Below are positions 1 to 7,566 of a stretch of 45,595 nucleotides of DNA, in pieces. A program made the position numbers and the translations under genes. The first letter of the stretch is position 1. Every line of letters begins with the position of its first letter. Origin of the DNA: an uncultured Bacilli bacterium (GTDB lineage Bacteria; Bacillota_I; Bacilli_A; RF39; UBA660); assembly GCA_934167825.1 (NCBI GenBank), contig CAKPLY010000006.1:1-45595 (forward strand). The letters run 5' to 3'. The notes beneath the pieces are model-generated. The model was not told the DNA's origin. It was given only the letters and a program-made list of their open reading frames with translations, and did not search any database.

Positions 1-703
1 ATAAGGTTAATGTTCCTTTTGAGTAACCACCTTTACCACCAACATAAGAATTATATGCTCCACCTTGTGCTCCCCATACTTCTAAAGTATGCGTACCTTT
101 ATCTAAAGTTATTTCATATGATTTTGCTTCGGTAAAACTTTGTGTAACATTTTCGGTTGTCTCAGTTGTATTGGTAGTTGTATTTTCTGCTAATACTTCG
201 TCAGTAACTAATATATATGGAGAGTATGTATCGGTTACTAGAGTTCTACTACTTGATAGTCCTAGATTCTCTGTAGTACTACCTACTACTCCAATGTTTA
301 CTAGTGTTGTAGAAGTAGAATTATTTACTACTCCTAGAAGTATTGTTTTTGTTGCGGTAGTATCAAGAGTTCCTGATGCAGGAGTATTATTCTTTTCAGT
401 GTACACTCCTACTGAAACATTATTACTAGTAGTAAGTAGTTCATACCAGCATCCATAATATAAAGTGGAAGTAGAACTATTACTTACTCTTAATTCTATT
501 ATTTTTGTTTCATTAGGGTTTAATGTTACTAGTTCGTATTCTACTAAATTACTATCACTAAGTGACAATGTAGCGTTAAAACTAACTACATTATCTATAT
601 TTACTTCTTTAGTAAATAATGCGTATGTAGAATACACTGATAATGATACTAACCCCAGTACTATTAATATTAATAAATATGCTTCTTTTACTTTAAACTT
701 CAT
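1..703 (-). CDS. Surface protein with TasA/camelysin-like N-terminus and start of Gly-rich domain (partial)
   Basis: This gene runs off the left edge, so only about 234 N-terminal residues are visible. A Lys-rich start (MKFKVKEAYL) leads into one hydrophobic segment at about residues 8-29, a signal peptide or membrane anchor. Next comes a beta-rich domain of about 140 residues, Asn/Ser/Thr-rich, resembling TasA/camelysin-type exported proteins. The visible end (EVWGAQGG, then GGKGGYSKG) is the start of the Gly-rich domain also seen in the next gene upstream, and the first 170 residues are closely similar to that paralogue. The start is supported by AAAGGAG nine bases before ATG. It is the third member of a tandem family and has the same leader (promoter, poly-G leader ORF, terminator). 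Its C-terminus, and hence any variable lectin-like domain, cannot be seen. Function inferred: exported surface protein. Confidence 0.8.
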   Translation of the reverse strand, partial: MKFKVKEAYLLILIVLGLVSLSVYSTYALFTKEVNIDNVVSFNATLSLSDSNLVEYELVTLNPNETKIIELRVSNSSTSTLYYGCWYELLTTSNNVSVGVYTEKNNTPASGTLDTTATKTILLGVVNNSTSTTLVNIGVVGSTTENLGLSSSRTLVTDTYSPYILVTDEVLAENTTTNTTETTENVTQSFTEAKSYEITLDKGTHTLEVWGAQGGAYNSYVGGKGGYSKGTLTL

Positions 704-726
704 AATATTTTTACTCCTTTACATAT

Positions 727-776
727 AAAAAAACTATAGACAAAACTATCTATTTCTAGATATTTTATCTATAGTT
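727..776 (-). terminator. Leader terminator/attenuator, copy 1
   Basis: In the minus-strand transcript the arms AACTATAGA and TCTATAGTT enclose an inner hairpin (ATCTA-GAAA-TAGAT) and are followed by seven U. The hairpin lies inside the 5' leader, 24 bases before the structural start codon, so it can stop transcription before the gene. An alternative pairing (AACTAT with an internal ATAGTT) excludes the terminator and could act as antiterminator. The same element occurs in copies 2 and 3. Confidence 0.75.
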
Positions 777-800
777 ATATTCTTTGTTATTATGTATTTA

Positions 801-866
801 CTAGATGCTAATTGCCCCCCCCCCGATAGCATAAATGTTATAATCAGTTATATTCATTCTATTCAT
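801..866 (-). CDS. Leader peptide with poly-G tract, copy 1 (21 aa, current frame)
   Basis: AAAGGAG stands nine bases before ATG. The peptide reads MNRMNITDYNIYAI, then GGG from the G tract, then AISI and TAG. With ten G the frame closes at this TAG. With nine G it would continue 22 more codons (CAA TTA GCA ...) and stop at TAG 746-748, inside the terminator hairpin. With eight G it would stop at AAT TAG. The residues YNIYAIGGG are identical in all three copies. The peptide probably acts in cis on transcription rather than as a functional product; that role is inference. Confidence 0.7.
   Translation of the reverse strand: MNRMNITDYNIYAIGGGAISI
815..824 (-). repeat. Poly-G tract (10 G), leader copy 1
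   Basis: Ten consecutive G on the minus strand in otherwise very AT-rich DNA, inside the leader ORF and in the loop of a hairpin with arms ATGCTA and TAGCAT. Such a tract is prone to slipped-strand length changes. The paralogous leaders carry nine and eight G. Confidence 0.95.
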
Positions 867-903
867 GGTTAGGGACTCCTTTCGTACTTTTATTTACAAT
901 TAA

Positions 904-932
904 ATGATACCATAATTTGGTAATTTATGCAA
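904..932 (-). promoter_or_regulatory. Promoter of leader copy 1
   Basis: On the minus strand: TTGCAT, 17-bp spacer, TATCAT. Transcription would start near 897, giving a leader of roughly 195 nt. The TATCAT -10 box and 17-bp spacing are shared with the other two family promoters and with the HEPN-motif gene. Confidence 0.75.
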
Positions 933-968
933 GGAGTTTTTTAACTTAAATTAAAAATTTTATTAATA

Positions 969-1120
969 CTATGATACCATTGTTAAAACCGCTCTAGATG
1001 TTGCATTACTTTGACTATTTGATGCTTCACCACCATAATATACAAAGATACCAGAGTTTGCACCACCAAAGAATGAACCACCACGATGCATCCATGGACT
1101 TATCGCTTTACTTAGAACTG
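969..1120 (-). other. DGR-like variable region at the 3' end of the surface protein gene
   Basis: The last ~50 codons encode W-x2-RGG, then a Ser/Gly/Ala-rich turn, GIF and a stretch ending in SRAVL. This is the pattern of DGR variable regions of the C-type lectin fold. It diverges strongly from the paralogue, while the preceding YGWYDYDQKKWANA-type sequence is nearly identical. No template repeat or reverse transcriptase is in the window, so this is a family-level inference. Confidence 0.4.
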
Positions 1121-4100
1121 AATAATCACTATACCATCCTCCATTTGATACAGTAGATAATAATGTTTCACCAGTTGCATCTCCTAATCTAGTTCTATTA
1201 TTTGAGGTTTGGTTGTTTGTTGTTGTACCATATACATAAGATGTAATATACTTTTTATTAGAATTTGTATACCAATCACTTGTGAAGCCGCTGTTGGATA
1301 CATTAAAATTATTATTTGCATCTAGGGTATTGCTCATTACATATTCTGTTCCTCCACCAGACATATCATATGCACCATAAATATTACCTGTTGTAGATGC
1401 TGTTTTACCTAAAGTGGTATTATATGCATTACATGTTGTTCCATAACTTGTACTTCCACTTGATATTGGACCACATCCTGTTTTTGTTGTATAAGTAGAT
1501 ACATCACCATAACCATTTAGCGAAACTTCTACGCAACTTCCATTTGTACATCTTCCATATTTAGAATTAGTTAAGTATGCTACTGCTCCCCATTCCATAT
1601 TTGTTATAATATGTGAATCAGTATTTATCTTTGATGTTGGTAAGCCATATATATTATTACTAACCTGCATATTTTGTACTACAGTATTAAAATTATTTAG
1701 ATAGTTACCTCTCCAACTTGTTACGTTTGGAAGTATTCTCGGAGTTAGTGATGAGGAATTTCCTCCACCATTTGAATTTGTTGGAGATGAACTTGATAGC
1801 TCGAACTTTCCCATCCAAAATCCTGTTAATTCCTGATTACCAAAAGTAAACGCTGGATGTGTGTAATAATCTCCGTTACTACCTGTGCAGGTTTCATTTG
1901 GACTTCCTGCGGTACTTGATGGAGTTGCATAACTATATGTGCATTTTATTGTACCAGTAGAAGTTGTACCGCTTTCAAATAATATATCTATACCTATGGT
2001 TCTAGCATTATAACTTTGTGTTCCAACCACCTTGTTTATGTTCCATACTTTATACTTAAATCTTGGTATCCATACGTAAAACGCTAATATATCTGCGTCT
2101 GCTATAGTAGTTCCTGCACTTGCGTTTTGATATGTACTACGATTAGTTGATGATACTAATATAGCATTAGCCCATTTCTTTTGATCATAATCATACCAGC
2201 CATAAGTTGACGTAGAACTTGTTGCATCTGCTTTTACCCATTTGGAAGTAGACTCATTATATACCACAGGTATTAAAGCATTAGTTAAAACTGGATAGTT
2301 TGCTCCACTATTATCAATTTTTAAATCTCTAGTAACATTAATTGTTCTTTGATATATATATATAACATTACTTGAAGATTTAATTTTATAGTTTATAGTA
2401 TGCTTTCCTAATTCTAGTCTTGAGGCATCTGTTATATCTGGACCAATATAAGAACATGATGTACTATTATTTTCACAAGCATATGTTACTCCATTCGTAA
2501 GTGATATTGATTCACCCTTTACTATTGTTATGTCATCTAGTCCTAATACTCTTGGAATTGTATATTTTTTCTCGTACTCATGACCAGTTATTACAACTTT
2601 ACCATCACCTGACCAAATATCACTTTCTGTACTTGCATTAGTTAAATAATATGAAGAGTTAAGTAGGCATCCTGTGGGATAATCAGATGCAGTGGAAGAA
2701 GTGTATACATATCCTGATCCACCACTTGTACTACCTCCACCATACCAGCCACCGCCACCTGCTCCACGTTCATAAAAACCTGTTGTAGCAGTTGCTCCAC
2801 TTCCAAATAATGCGTTAGTTCCAGCGGCGTTTGTACCTCCTCCAGCATTTCCATTAATACCAGCTCCACCCGACCAACTTGCACCACTTCCTCCTCCCGA
2901 AACAATTACTCTCGAATACAAACTATTCACTCCAATTCTTATATCACTTGCTCCTCCTCCACCACCACCTGCTGAGTATTCACCACGAGTAGTATTTTTA
3001 AAAGAACCTTTTCCAGCGCCATTATATCCATTTAGGATTGTTGCTAAATATTTGCATCCTCTAGTACTATCTTCACAATCACCCTCCTCCTGTTTTACGG
3101 TAAGGGATGATTGACCACCAACATTTGCATATATACCTGTCAATTCACTCAAAGTAATGCTTCCAACGGAGTGACCACCTTTACCACCAGATACAGCATT
3201 ATCACCTCTCCCCCTACTATTAGTAGTTCCTTGTGCTCCCCAAGTTTCCAATTGATATACACCAGGATTAAGTTTCATAAAATAAGTACCCGGTGTAGTA
3301 TATTCATATGTTATTGTTTCTTGAGACAGATTACCTGAAGTAGATATTGTAGTGTTTTGTGATAATAATGTAGGAGTTACTATAATACCATTAACTACAT
3401 TTATTTTTCTTTGATAACTATACAAAGTACCATTACTATCTTTTATTGTATAGTTTACTATATGTGTTCCCTCTGTTAAACTACTAGTTTCTGTTAAAGA
3501 TGGTCCTACATATGTGCAAGTATTTAATCCATTTTCGCAAGCATATGTAACTCCATTTGTTAGACTTATATTTTCTCCAAGAGTAATATTTAGATCATCT
3601 ATTCCAAATACTACTGGGATAGAATAATTTGTAGTGCTCTTAACTCCACTTATTCTTACTGCTCCATTACCTGAGTGTCCTTTTATAGTAGAACCACTAA
3701 AATCCTTAAAAGAATCATATCCCGTCACAAAAGTAGCATTTAATAAATAATATTTTTCAGACAGCAAATATCCTATTGGTGTGTTTTTTTCAGTATCCTT
3801 TGTAAATACAAAGTTTGACCCACTTCCTCCGCCAACTTTGTTGTTTTTACTTCCGTATTCACTTTTACCACCATACCAACCGCCACCGCCGCCTGATCCT
3901 CCTGTACCTCCTACTCCAAACCCCGTTGTTAAAGTTTGTGATATATCTAAAAGCAAACCTCCGGGAAAGTTTTGTTGCCCACAGGTATCAATGTATTCAG
4001 ACCCCCCTGCAATTCCATACCCTTCATAAAAGTCATATTCCCCATTGTCTATATATTCAGTTTCTGCATAACCACCACCGCCACCACCTGCGACAATTAC

Positions 4101-4964
4101 TCTTGCATAAAGTGAGTCTGTACCTAACCTTATATCACTCGCTCCGCCTCCAGATCCATACATAGAATCATCGCTAATACCACCACCATTAAACCCCGTT
4201 TGACCACCTACATAAATATAGGTAATATTTGTATTAGTTAGAGTTAACGTCCCTTTCGAATATCCACCCCTACCTCCTTCAGTATAAAGATACTTATAAT
4301 TTCCATTTTCTTTGTACCTCGATTTTCCTGCTGCACCTTCTGCTCCCCAAGTTTCTAATAAATATGTTCCTGGTGATAATGTTACTTCATACCTTTGAGG
4401 ATTAGTATATTCTAAGTTTACATTTTCTGTTGTTGTTGTAGTATTTGCTGCTAATACTTCATCAGTAACTAGAATTTCAGGAACGTATGTATCTGTAATT
4501 ATTATTCTTGAAGAAGATAGTCCAAGACTAGATGTAGTACTTCCTACTACTCCTAGGTTTACTAAAGTTGTAGAAGTAGAATTATTTACTATACCTACTA
4601 CTAAAGTTTTTGTCTCTGTTGTTGCAATAGTACCAGTAGAAGGAACATTACTTTTTTCTAAATACATACCTATAGTAATATCAGAATTTATTGATAAAGT
4701 TTCATACCAACATCCATAATATAAAGTAGAAGTAGAACTATTACTTACTACTAGTTCTATTATTTTAGTTTCATTAGGATTTAGTGTTACTAACTCGTAC
4801 TCTACTAAGTTACTATCACTTAAAGATATGCTAGTATTAAAACTAACTACATTGTCTATAGTTACTTCTTTAGTAAATAGTGCATATGTAGAATATACTG
4901 ATAGAGATATTAAGCCTAGTACTATTAATATAAGTAAGTATGCTTCCTTTATTTTGATTTTCAT
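969..4964 (-). CDS. Large multidomain surface protein with C-terminal FGE/C-type-lectin-like domain (1331 aa)
   Basis: Visible modules in order: a membrane anchor or signal segment (about 8-30); a TasA/camelysin-like beta domain (30-170); a Gly-rich domain (190-440, with GGGASDIRLG and VAGGGGGG) of the receptor-like Gly-rich type; an Ig-like domain (448-525, TYACENG...C); a second Gly-rich domain (555-795); a second Ig-like domain (802-878); and a domain from about 884 to the end. That last domain resembles formylglycine-generating-enzyme/C-type-lectin folds (WIPRFKYKVWN, MEWGAVAYL, GAYDMSGG, HRGGSFFGG) and is shared with the neighbouring upstream gene. The tandem Gly-rich/Ig units look like an internal duplication. 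The start has AAGGAG upstream. It is preceded by leader copy 2 and followed by the promoter of the next paralogue, so each gene is its own unit. Likely role: variable adhesin or ligand-binding surface protein (inference). Confidence 0.85.
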   Translation of the reverse strand: MKIKIKEAYLLILIVLGLISLSVYSTYALFTKEVTIDNVVSFNTSISLSDSNLVEYELVTLNPNETKIIELVVSNSSTSTLYYGCWYETLSINSDITIGMYLEKSNVPSTGTIATTETKTLVVGIVNNSTSTTLVNLGVVGSTTSSLGLSSSRIIITDTYVPEILVTDEVLAANTTTTTENVNLEYTNPQRYEVTLSPGTYLLETWGAEGAAGKSRYKENGNYKYLYTEGGRGGYSKGTLTLTNTNITYIYVGGQTGFNGGGISDDSMYGSGGGASDIRLGTDSLYARVIVAGGGGGGYAETEYIDNGEYDFYEGYGIAGGSEYIDTCGQQNFPGGLLLDISQTLTTGFGVGGTGGSGGGGGWYGGKSEYGSKNNKVGGGSGSNFVFTKDTEKNTPIGYLLSEKYYLLNATFVTGYDSFKDFSGSTIKGHSGNGAVRISGVKSTTNYSIPVVFGIDDLNITLGENISLTNGVTYACENGLNTCTYVGPSLTETSSLTEGTHIVNYTIKDSNGTLYSYQRKINVVNGIIVTPTLLSQNTTISTSGNLSQETITYEYTTPGTYFMKLNPGVYQLETWGAQGTTNSRGRGDNAVSGGKGGHSVGSITLSELTGIYANVGGQSSLTVKQEEGDCEDSTRGCKYLATILNGYNGAGKGSFKNTTRGEYSAGGGGGGASDIRIGVNSLYSRVIVSGGGSGASWSGGAGINGNAGGGTNAAGTNALFGSGATATTGFYERGAGGGGWYGGGSTSGGSGYVYTSSTASDYPTGCLLNSSYYLTNASTESDIWSGDGKVVITGHEYEKKYTIPRVLGLDDITIVKGESISLTNGVTYACENNSTSCSYIGPDITDASRLELGKHTINYKIKSSSNVIYIYQRTINVTRDLKIDNSGANYPVLTNALIPVVYNESTSKWVKADATSSTSTYGWYDYDQKKWANAILVSSTNRSTYQNASAGTTIADADILAFYVWIPRFKYKVWNINKVVGTQSYNARTIGIDILFESGTTSTGTIKCTYSYATPSSTAGSPNETCTGSNGDYYTHPAFTFGNQELTGFWMGKFELSSSSPTNSNGGGNSSSLTPRILPNVTSWRGNYLNNFNTVVQNMQVSNNIYGLPTSKINTDSHIITNMEWGAVAYLTNSKYGRCTNGSCVEVSLNGYGDVSTYTTKTGCGPISSGSTSYGTTCNAYNTTLGKTASTTGNIYGAYDMSGGGTEYVMSNTLDANNNFNVSNSGFTSDWYTNSNKKYITSYVYGTTTNNQTSNNRTRLGDATGETLLSTVSNGGWYSDYSVLSKAISPWMHRGGSFFGGANSGIFVYYGGEASNSQSNATSRAVLTMVS

Positions 4965-4988
4965 GTGATATCAACTCCTTAAAACAGC

Positions 4989-5039
4989 AAAAAAACTATA
5001 GACAAAAACTATCTATTTCTAGATATTTTATCTATAGTT
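4989..5039 (-). terminator. Leader terminator/attenuator, copy 2
   Basis: Same element as copy 1: arms AACTATAGA and TCTATAGTT, inner ATCTA-GAAA-TAGAT hairpin, seven U. It lies 25 bases before the structural start codon, between the leader ORF and the ribosome site of the large surface protein gene. Confidence 0.75.
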
Positions 5040-5063
5040 ATGTTCTTTATTATTATATTATTA

Positions 5064-5129
5064 CTATATGTTAATTGGCCCCCCCCCGATAGCATAAATG
5101 TTATAAATTATAAAATCTATTCTTTTCAT
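5064..5129 (-). CDS. Leader peptide with poly-G tract, copy 2 (21 aa, current frame)
   Basis: AAAGGAG stands nine bases before ATG. The peptide reads MKRIDFIIYNIYAI, then GGG, then PINI and TAG. The G tract is followed here by two C instead of one, so the long open frame is reached with eight G rather than nine. In that frame 21 further codons follow and stop at a TAG inside the terminator, at the same place as in copies 1 and 3. With the present nine G the ORF closes early. Confidence 0.7.
   Translation of the reverse strand: MKRIDFIIYNIYAIGGGPINI
5079..5087 (-). repeat. Poly-G tract (9 G), leader copy 2
   Basis: Nine consecutive G on the minus strand inside the leader ORF, flanked by ATGCTATC and CCAATTAACAT. 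It is the same element as in the other two leaders but of different length. Confidence 0.95.
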
Positions 5130-5205
5130 ATTTGGGGGCTCCTTTCTAAAATTTGCGAATTATTTGGGATCTTTTTTAATTCACATATCTTTAACATACA
5201 AGTAA

Positions 5206-5234
5206 ATGATATCATAAAATACATAGTTTATCAA
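5206..5234 (-). promoter_or_regulatory. Promoter of leader copy 2
   Basis: On the minus strand: TTGATA, 17-bp spacer, TATCAT, just after the stop codon of the upstream paralogue. The spacer is almost identical to that of copy 3, consistent with recent duplication of the gene plus its promoter. Confidence 0.8.
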
Positions 5235-5267
5235 GAGTTTTTGGTAAACATTATTAAAAACAAGCTA

Positions 5268-5420
5268 TTAACTTGATATAGTAAGAGTGGCACGGGTTGA
5301 ATAACTTGTATTATTACCATTACTACGATTGAAGTGGAAAATTCCTGCCGCAGCAGAACTACTATAGTAACCACCACGGACAAACCAAGCATTTGCTGAA
5401 TTAAGAAAACGTGCATAATC
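5268..5420 (-). other. DGR-like variable region at the 3' end of the second surface protein gene
   Basis: The end encodes WFVRGGYYSSSAAAGIF, then HF, Asn/Ser/Gly-rich residues and STRATL. Several codons here end in C (GTC, TAC, TTC, CAC, TTC, ACC, GCC), unusual in this AT-rich gene and expected when AAC codons of a DGR template are mutated at A. A weak hairpin (CAAG-N7-CTTG plus T5) follows at the stop codon and could be the hairpin seen after many DGR variable regions, or simply a terminator. Confidence 0.45.
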
Positions 5421-7205
5421 GCTATACCATGCTCCTGAACCTCCGGTAGTTAAGACTACCTCTCCTGTTGCATCTCCTAGTCTTCCTCTGTTATAAGCCG
5501 TTTGATCATTATATGTTGTTCCATATGAGTAAGGTATTAGATATTTTGATGTATCCGTGCTATAAGTGAAGTTAGTTCCTGCACTACTTGCATAATATGT
5601 ATATGTTGTTCCACTGGATTTTGACATATTACCCGCTGTATATTCCCAACTTCCACCAGATAAATCGTATACTCCATATACATTACCTGTAGTAGAAGCA
5701 AGCATTCCTTTTGAACCATTATATTTATTATCGGCATTTGTACATGTTGTGCTTGTACTACCTGCTGATACTGCATTTGCACCTATTCCTGTTGTATATG
5801 TATTACAATTATTTACTGTTACTTCCGTACAACTTCCGTTTGTACATCTTCCATATTTAGAGTTAGTTAGATATGCTACTGCTCCCCACTCCATATTGGT
5901 AAGCATATGTGAATCAGTATTTGTTCTTGATGTTGGTAATCCATATATATTATTACTTGTTTGCATATCATATATTACTTTCCAAAAGTTTGATAAAGGA
6001 TTACCACGCCATGCTATTACATTAGGTAGTATTCTTGGAGTAAGTGTTGTGCTATTTCCTCCACCATTAGTTGCACTAGGTGTATCACTAGATATCTCAA
6101 ACTTACTGATCCAAAAACCTTTTAATTCATCAGTACCAAAAGTAAATGCAGGATGGGTATAATAATCTCCATTACTTCCTGCGCAAGTCTCGTTTGGACT
6201 TCCTGCAGTACTAGAAGGCGCTGCATAACTATATGTACAACTTATTGTACCAGTTGAGACAGTACTATTTTCAAAAACTATATCTATACCCTCTGTTTTT
6301 GCATTATAAGTATAATTGCTTTCTTGCATTATTTCTTTATTTATATTCCATACTTTATACTTAAATCGTGGTATCCATACATAGAATGCTAGGATATCTG
6401 CGTCTGCGATAGTTGTTCCTGCACTTGCTGACTGATACGTACTGCGATTAGTAGATGATACTAAAACAGCATTTGCCCACTTCTTTTGGTCATAATCATA
6501 CCATCCATAAGTAGATGTAGAACTTGTAGTATCTGCTTTTACCCAAGTAGAAGAAGATTCATTATATACTACTGGAATTAAAGCATCTACGAGTACTGGT
6601 CTATTTGCACCACTATTGTCTAATCTAGCATTTGGGTCTTCTTCTTTACAAGCATCTAAGTATCCTACTAGACTCCCGCCTTGCATAGTTATAGGGTTTT
6701 CCATATTTCCATCTATATAGATTACTAACTTAAATGATACTTTACTAGACAGTGCTACTTCGTAATTATCAAGAAGTGTTATACTAGAATTACTTGTAAC
6801 ATCTTTAAAATTACCTTCCTTATATACTGTATAACTAGAGTTATTTGTATTAGTCATAAGTACATATTTAAAACTTTCTTCTTTTAGATTGTCTGTAATA
6901 GTAGTAACATAAAACTTTACTGTTACTTTTGCTGTTTCATTAGTTTGATTATCCACACTAAAAGTAGTAGATTCTCCGTCTTTTGTATAATCAAATATTG
7001 GTCCTATATTATTTATTTCTATGTTGTCTCCTTTAGTACAATAAAATCCAGAAATATCCCCAATACGTAAAGTAAGTTCTGTGTTTTCTTGACTTCGCCA
7101 TATAGTAAGTGCATAAGTTCCTACTAATGCTATTACTATTAAGATAATTACTAATACCATTAGTTTTACTATTTTACTCTTATTATTTACATCTACATTT
7201 TCCAT
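5268..7205 (-). CDS. Membrane-anchored surface protein with C-terminal FGE/C-type-lectin-like domain (645 aa)
   Basis: The N-terminus is basic and polar, followed by one hydrophobic segment (about 14-35). A beta-rich domain of about 150 residues follows, unlike that of the next gene. From about residue 195 (LDNSGANRPVL) the protein is nearly collinear with the last 450 residues of the 1331-residue paralogue. Shared landmarks are YGWYDYDQKKWANA, WIPRFKYKVWN, DYYTHPAFTFG, MEWGAVAYLTNSKYG, GVYDLSGGSWEY and RGG near the end. Formylglycine-generating-enzyme-like and DGR-target C-type lectins share this layout; sulfatase-activating chemistry is not implied. The ribosome site is AAAGGAG and leader copy 3 precedes it. 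It looks like the same receptor cassette placed on a different stalk. Confidence 0.85.
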   Translation of the reverse strand: MENVDVNNKSKIVKLMVLVIILIVIALVGTYALTIWRSQENTELTLRIGDISGFYCTKGDNIEINNIGPIFDYTKDGESTTFSVDNQTNETAKVTVKFYVTTITDNLKEESFKYVLMTNTNNSSYTVYKEGNFKDVTSNSSITLLDNYEVALSSKVSFKLVIYIDGNMENPITMQGGSLVGYLDACKEEDPNARLDNSGANRPVLVDALIPVVYNESSSTWVKADTTSSTSTYGWYDYDQKKWANAVLVSSTNRSTYQSASAGTTIADADILAFYVWIPRFKYKVWNINKEIMQESNYTYNAKTEGIDIVFENSTVSTGTISCTYSYAAPSSTAGSPNETCAGSNGDYYTHPAFTFGTDELKGFWISKFEISSDTPSATNGGGNSTTLTPRILPNVIAWRGNPLSNFWKVIYDMQTSNNIYGLPTSRTNTDSHMLTNMEWGAVAYLTNSKYGRCTNGSCTEVTVNNCNTYTTGIGANAVSAGSTSTTCTNADNKYNGSKGMLASTTGNVYGVYDLSGGSWEYTAGNMSKSSGTTYTYYASSAGTNFTYSTDTSKYLIPYSYGTTYNDQTAYNRGRLGDATGEVVLTTGGSGAWYSDYARFLNSANAWFVRGGYYSSSAAAGIFHFNRSNGNNTSYSTRATLTISS

Positions 7206-7228
7206 AATTCATAACTCCTTTAGGTAAT

Positions 7229-7279
7229 AAAAAAACTATAGACAAAAACTATCTATTTTTAGATATTTTATCTACAGTT
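7229..7279 (-). terminator. Leader terminator/attenuator, copy 3
   Basis: The left arm is AACTGTAGA here instead of AACTATAGA; the change keeps pairing with TCTATAGTT through a G-U wobble. The inner hairpin is ATCTA-AAAA-TAGAT and seven U follow. The wobble change supports selection for the RNA stem. Confidence 0.75.
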
Positions 7280-7310
7280 ATATTCTTTGTTATTATGTAT
7301 TTACTAGATG

Positions 7311-7367
7311 CTAATTGCCCCCCCCGATAGCATAAATGTTATAAATTATTAAATCTATTCTTTTCAT
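7311..7367 (-). CDS. Leader peptide with poly-G tract, copy 3 (18 aa, current frame)
   Basis: AAAGGAG stands nine bases before ATG. The peptide reads MKRIDLIIYNIYAI, then GGG, then N and TAG. With eight G it closes at once (GGC AAT TAG). With nine G it would run 22 codons further (CAA TTA GCA TCT AGT ...) and stop inside the terminator hairpin, exactly as in copy 1. Confidence 0.7.
   Translation of the reverse strand: MKRIDLIIYNIYAIGGGN
7318..7325 (-). repeat. Poly-G tract (8 G), leader copy 3
   Basis: Eight consecutive G on the minus strand in the loop between ATGCTA and TAGCAT. It is the shortest of the three paralogous tracts. Confidence 0.95.
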
Positions 7368-7425
7368 ATTTGGGGGCTCCTTTCTATAATTTGTGATTAT
7401 TCACATATCTTTAACATACAAATAA

Positions 7426-7454
7426 ATGATATCATAAAATACACAGTTTATCAA
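7426..7454 (-). promoter_or_regulatory. Promoter of leader copy 3
   Basis: On the minus strand: TTGATA, 17-bp spacer, TATCAT. It is nearly identical to promoter copy 2 over the whole element. Between it and the divergent promoter near 7511 I see only AT-rich spacer. Confidence 0.8.
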
Positions 7455-7510
7455 GTGCTTTTAACTAATATTTAAATTAAAATAAATATATAGATAGGCA
7501 AAAATGGGTG

Positions 7511-7537
7511 TCAAAAATAGTAAAATACCATACACTA
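7511..7537 (+). promoter_or_regulatory. Sigma-E/sigma-K-like sporulation promoter
   Basis: CATACACT at 7530-7537 matches the sigma-E -10 consensus CATACAHT, and CATACACTA also fits the sigma-K form CATANNNTA. GTCAAAAA begins 19 bases earlier and could serve as -35, though it is weaker. A start near 7545 leaves an ideal distance to AAAGGAGG and the ATG of the YjcZ-like gene. No good vegetative promoter is visible there. Confidence 0.5.
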
Positions 7538-7566
7538 TATTAGATATGAAAAGGAGGTATTAAATT

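Noticed and set aside
815..824. Poly-G length differences as pure assembly error
   Set aside because: Cannot be excluded for exact lengths, but tracts of 8-10 G at the same place in three non-identical leaders, all inside a translated frame, are real features.
3781..4165. Pro/His-rich plus-strand frames opposite the Gly-rich domains
   Set aside because: They are antisense shadows of GGN/GGT Gly codons, have no ribosome site or promoter, and the minus frame is conserved between paralogues.
704..7454. A known riboswitch class in the three leaders
   Set aside because: I could not match the conserved cores of c-di-GMP, SAM, preQ1, T-box, guanidine or fluoride motifs; the leader ORF plus terminator explains the conservation better.
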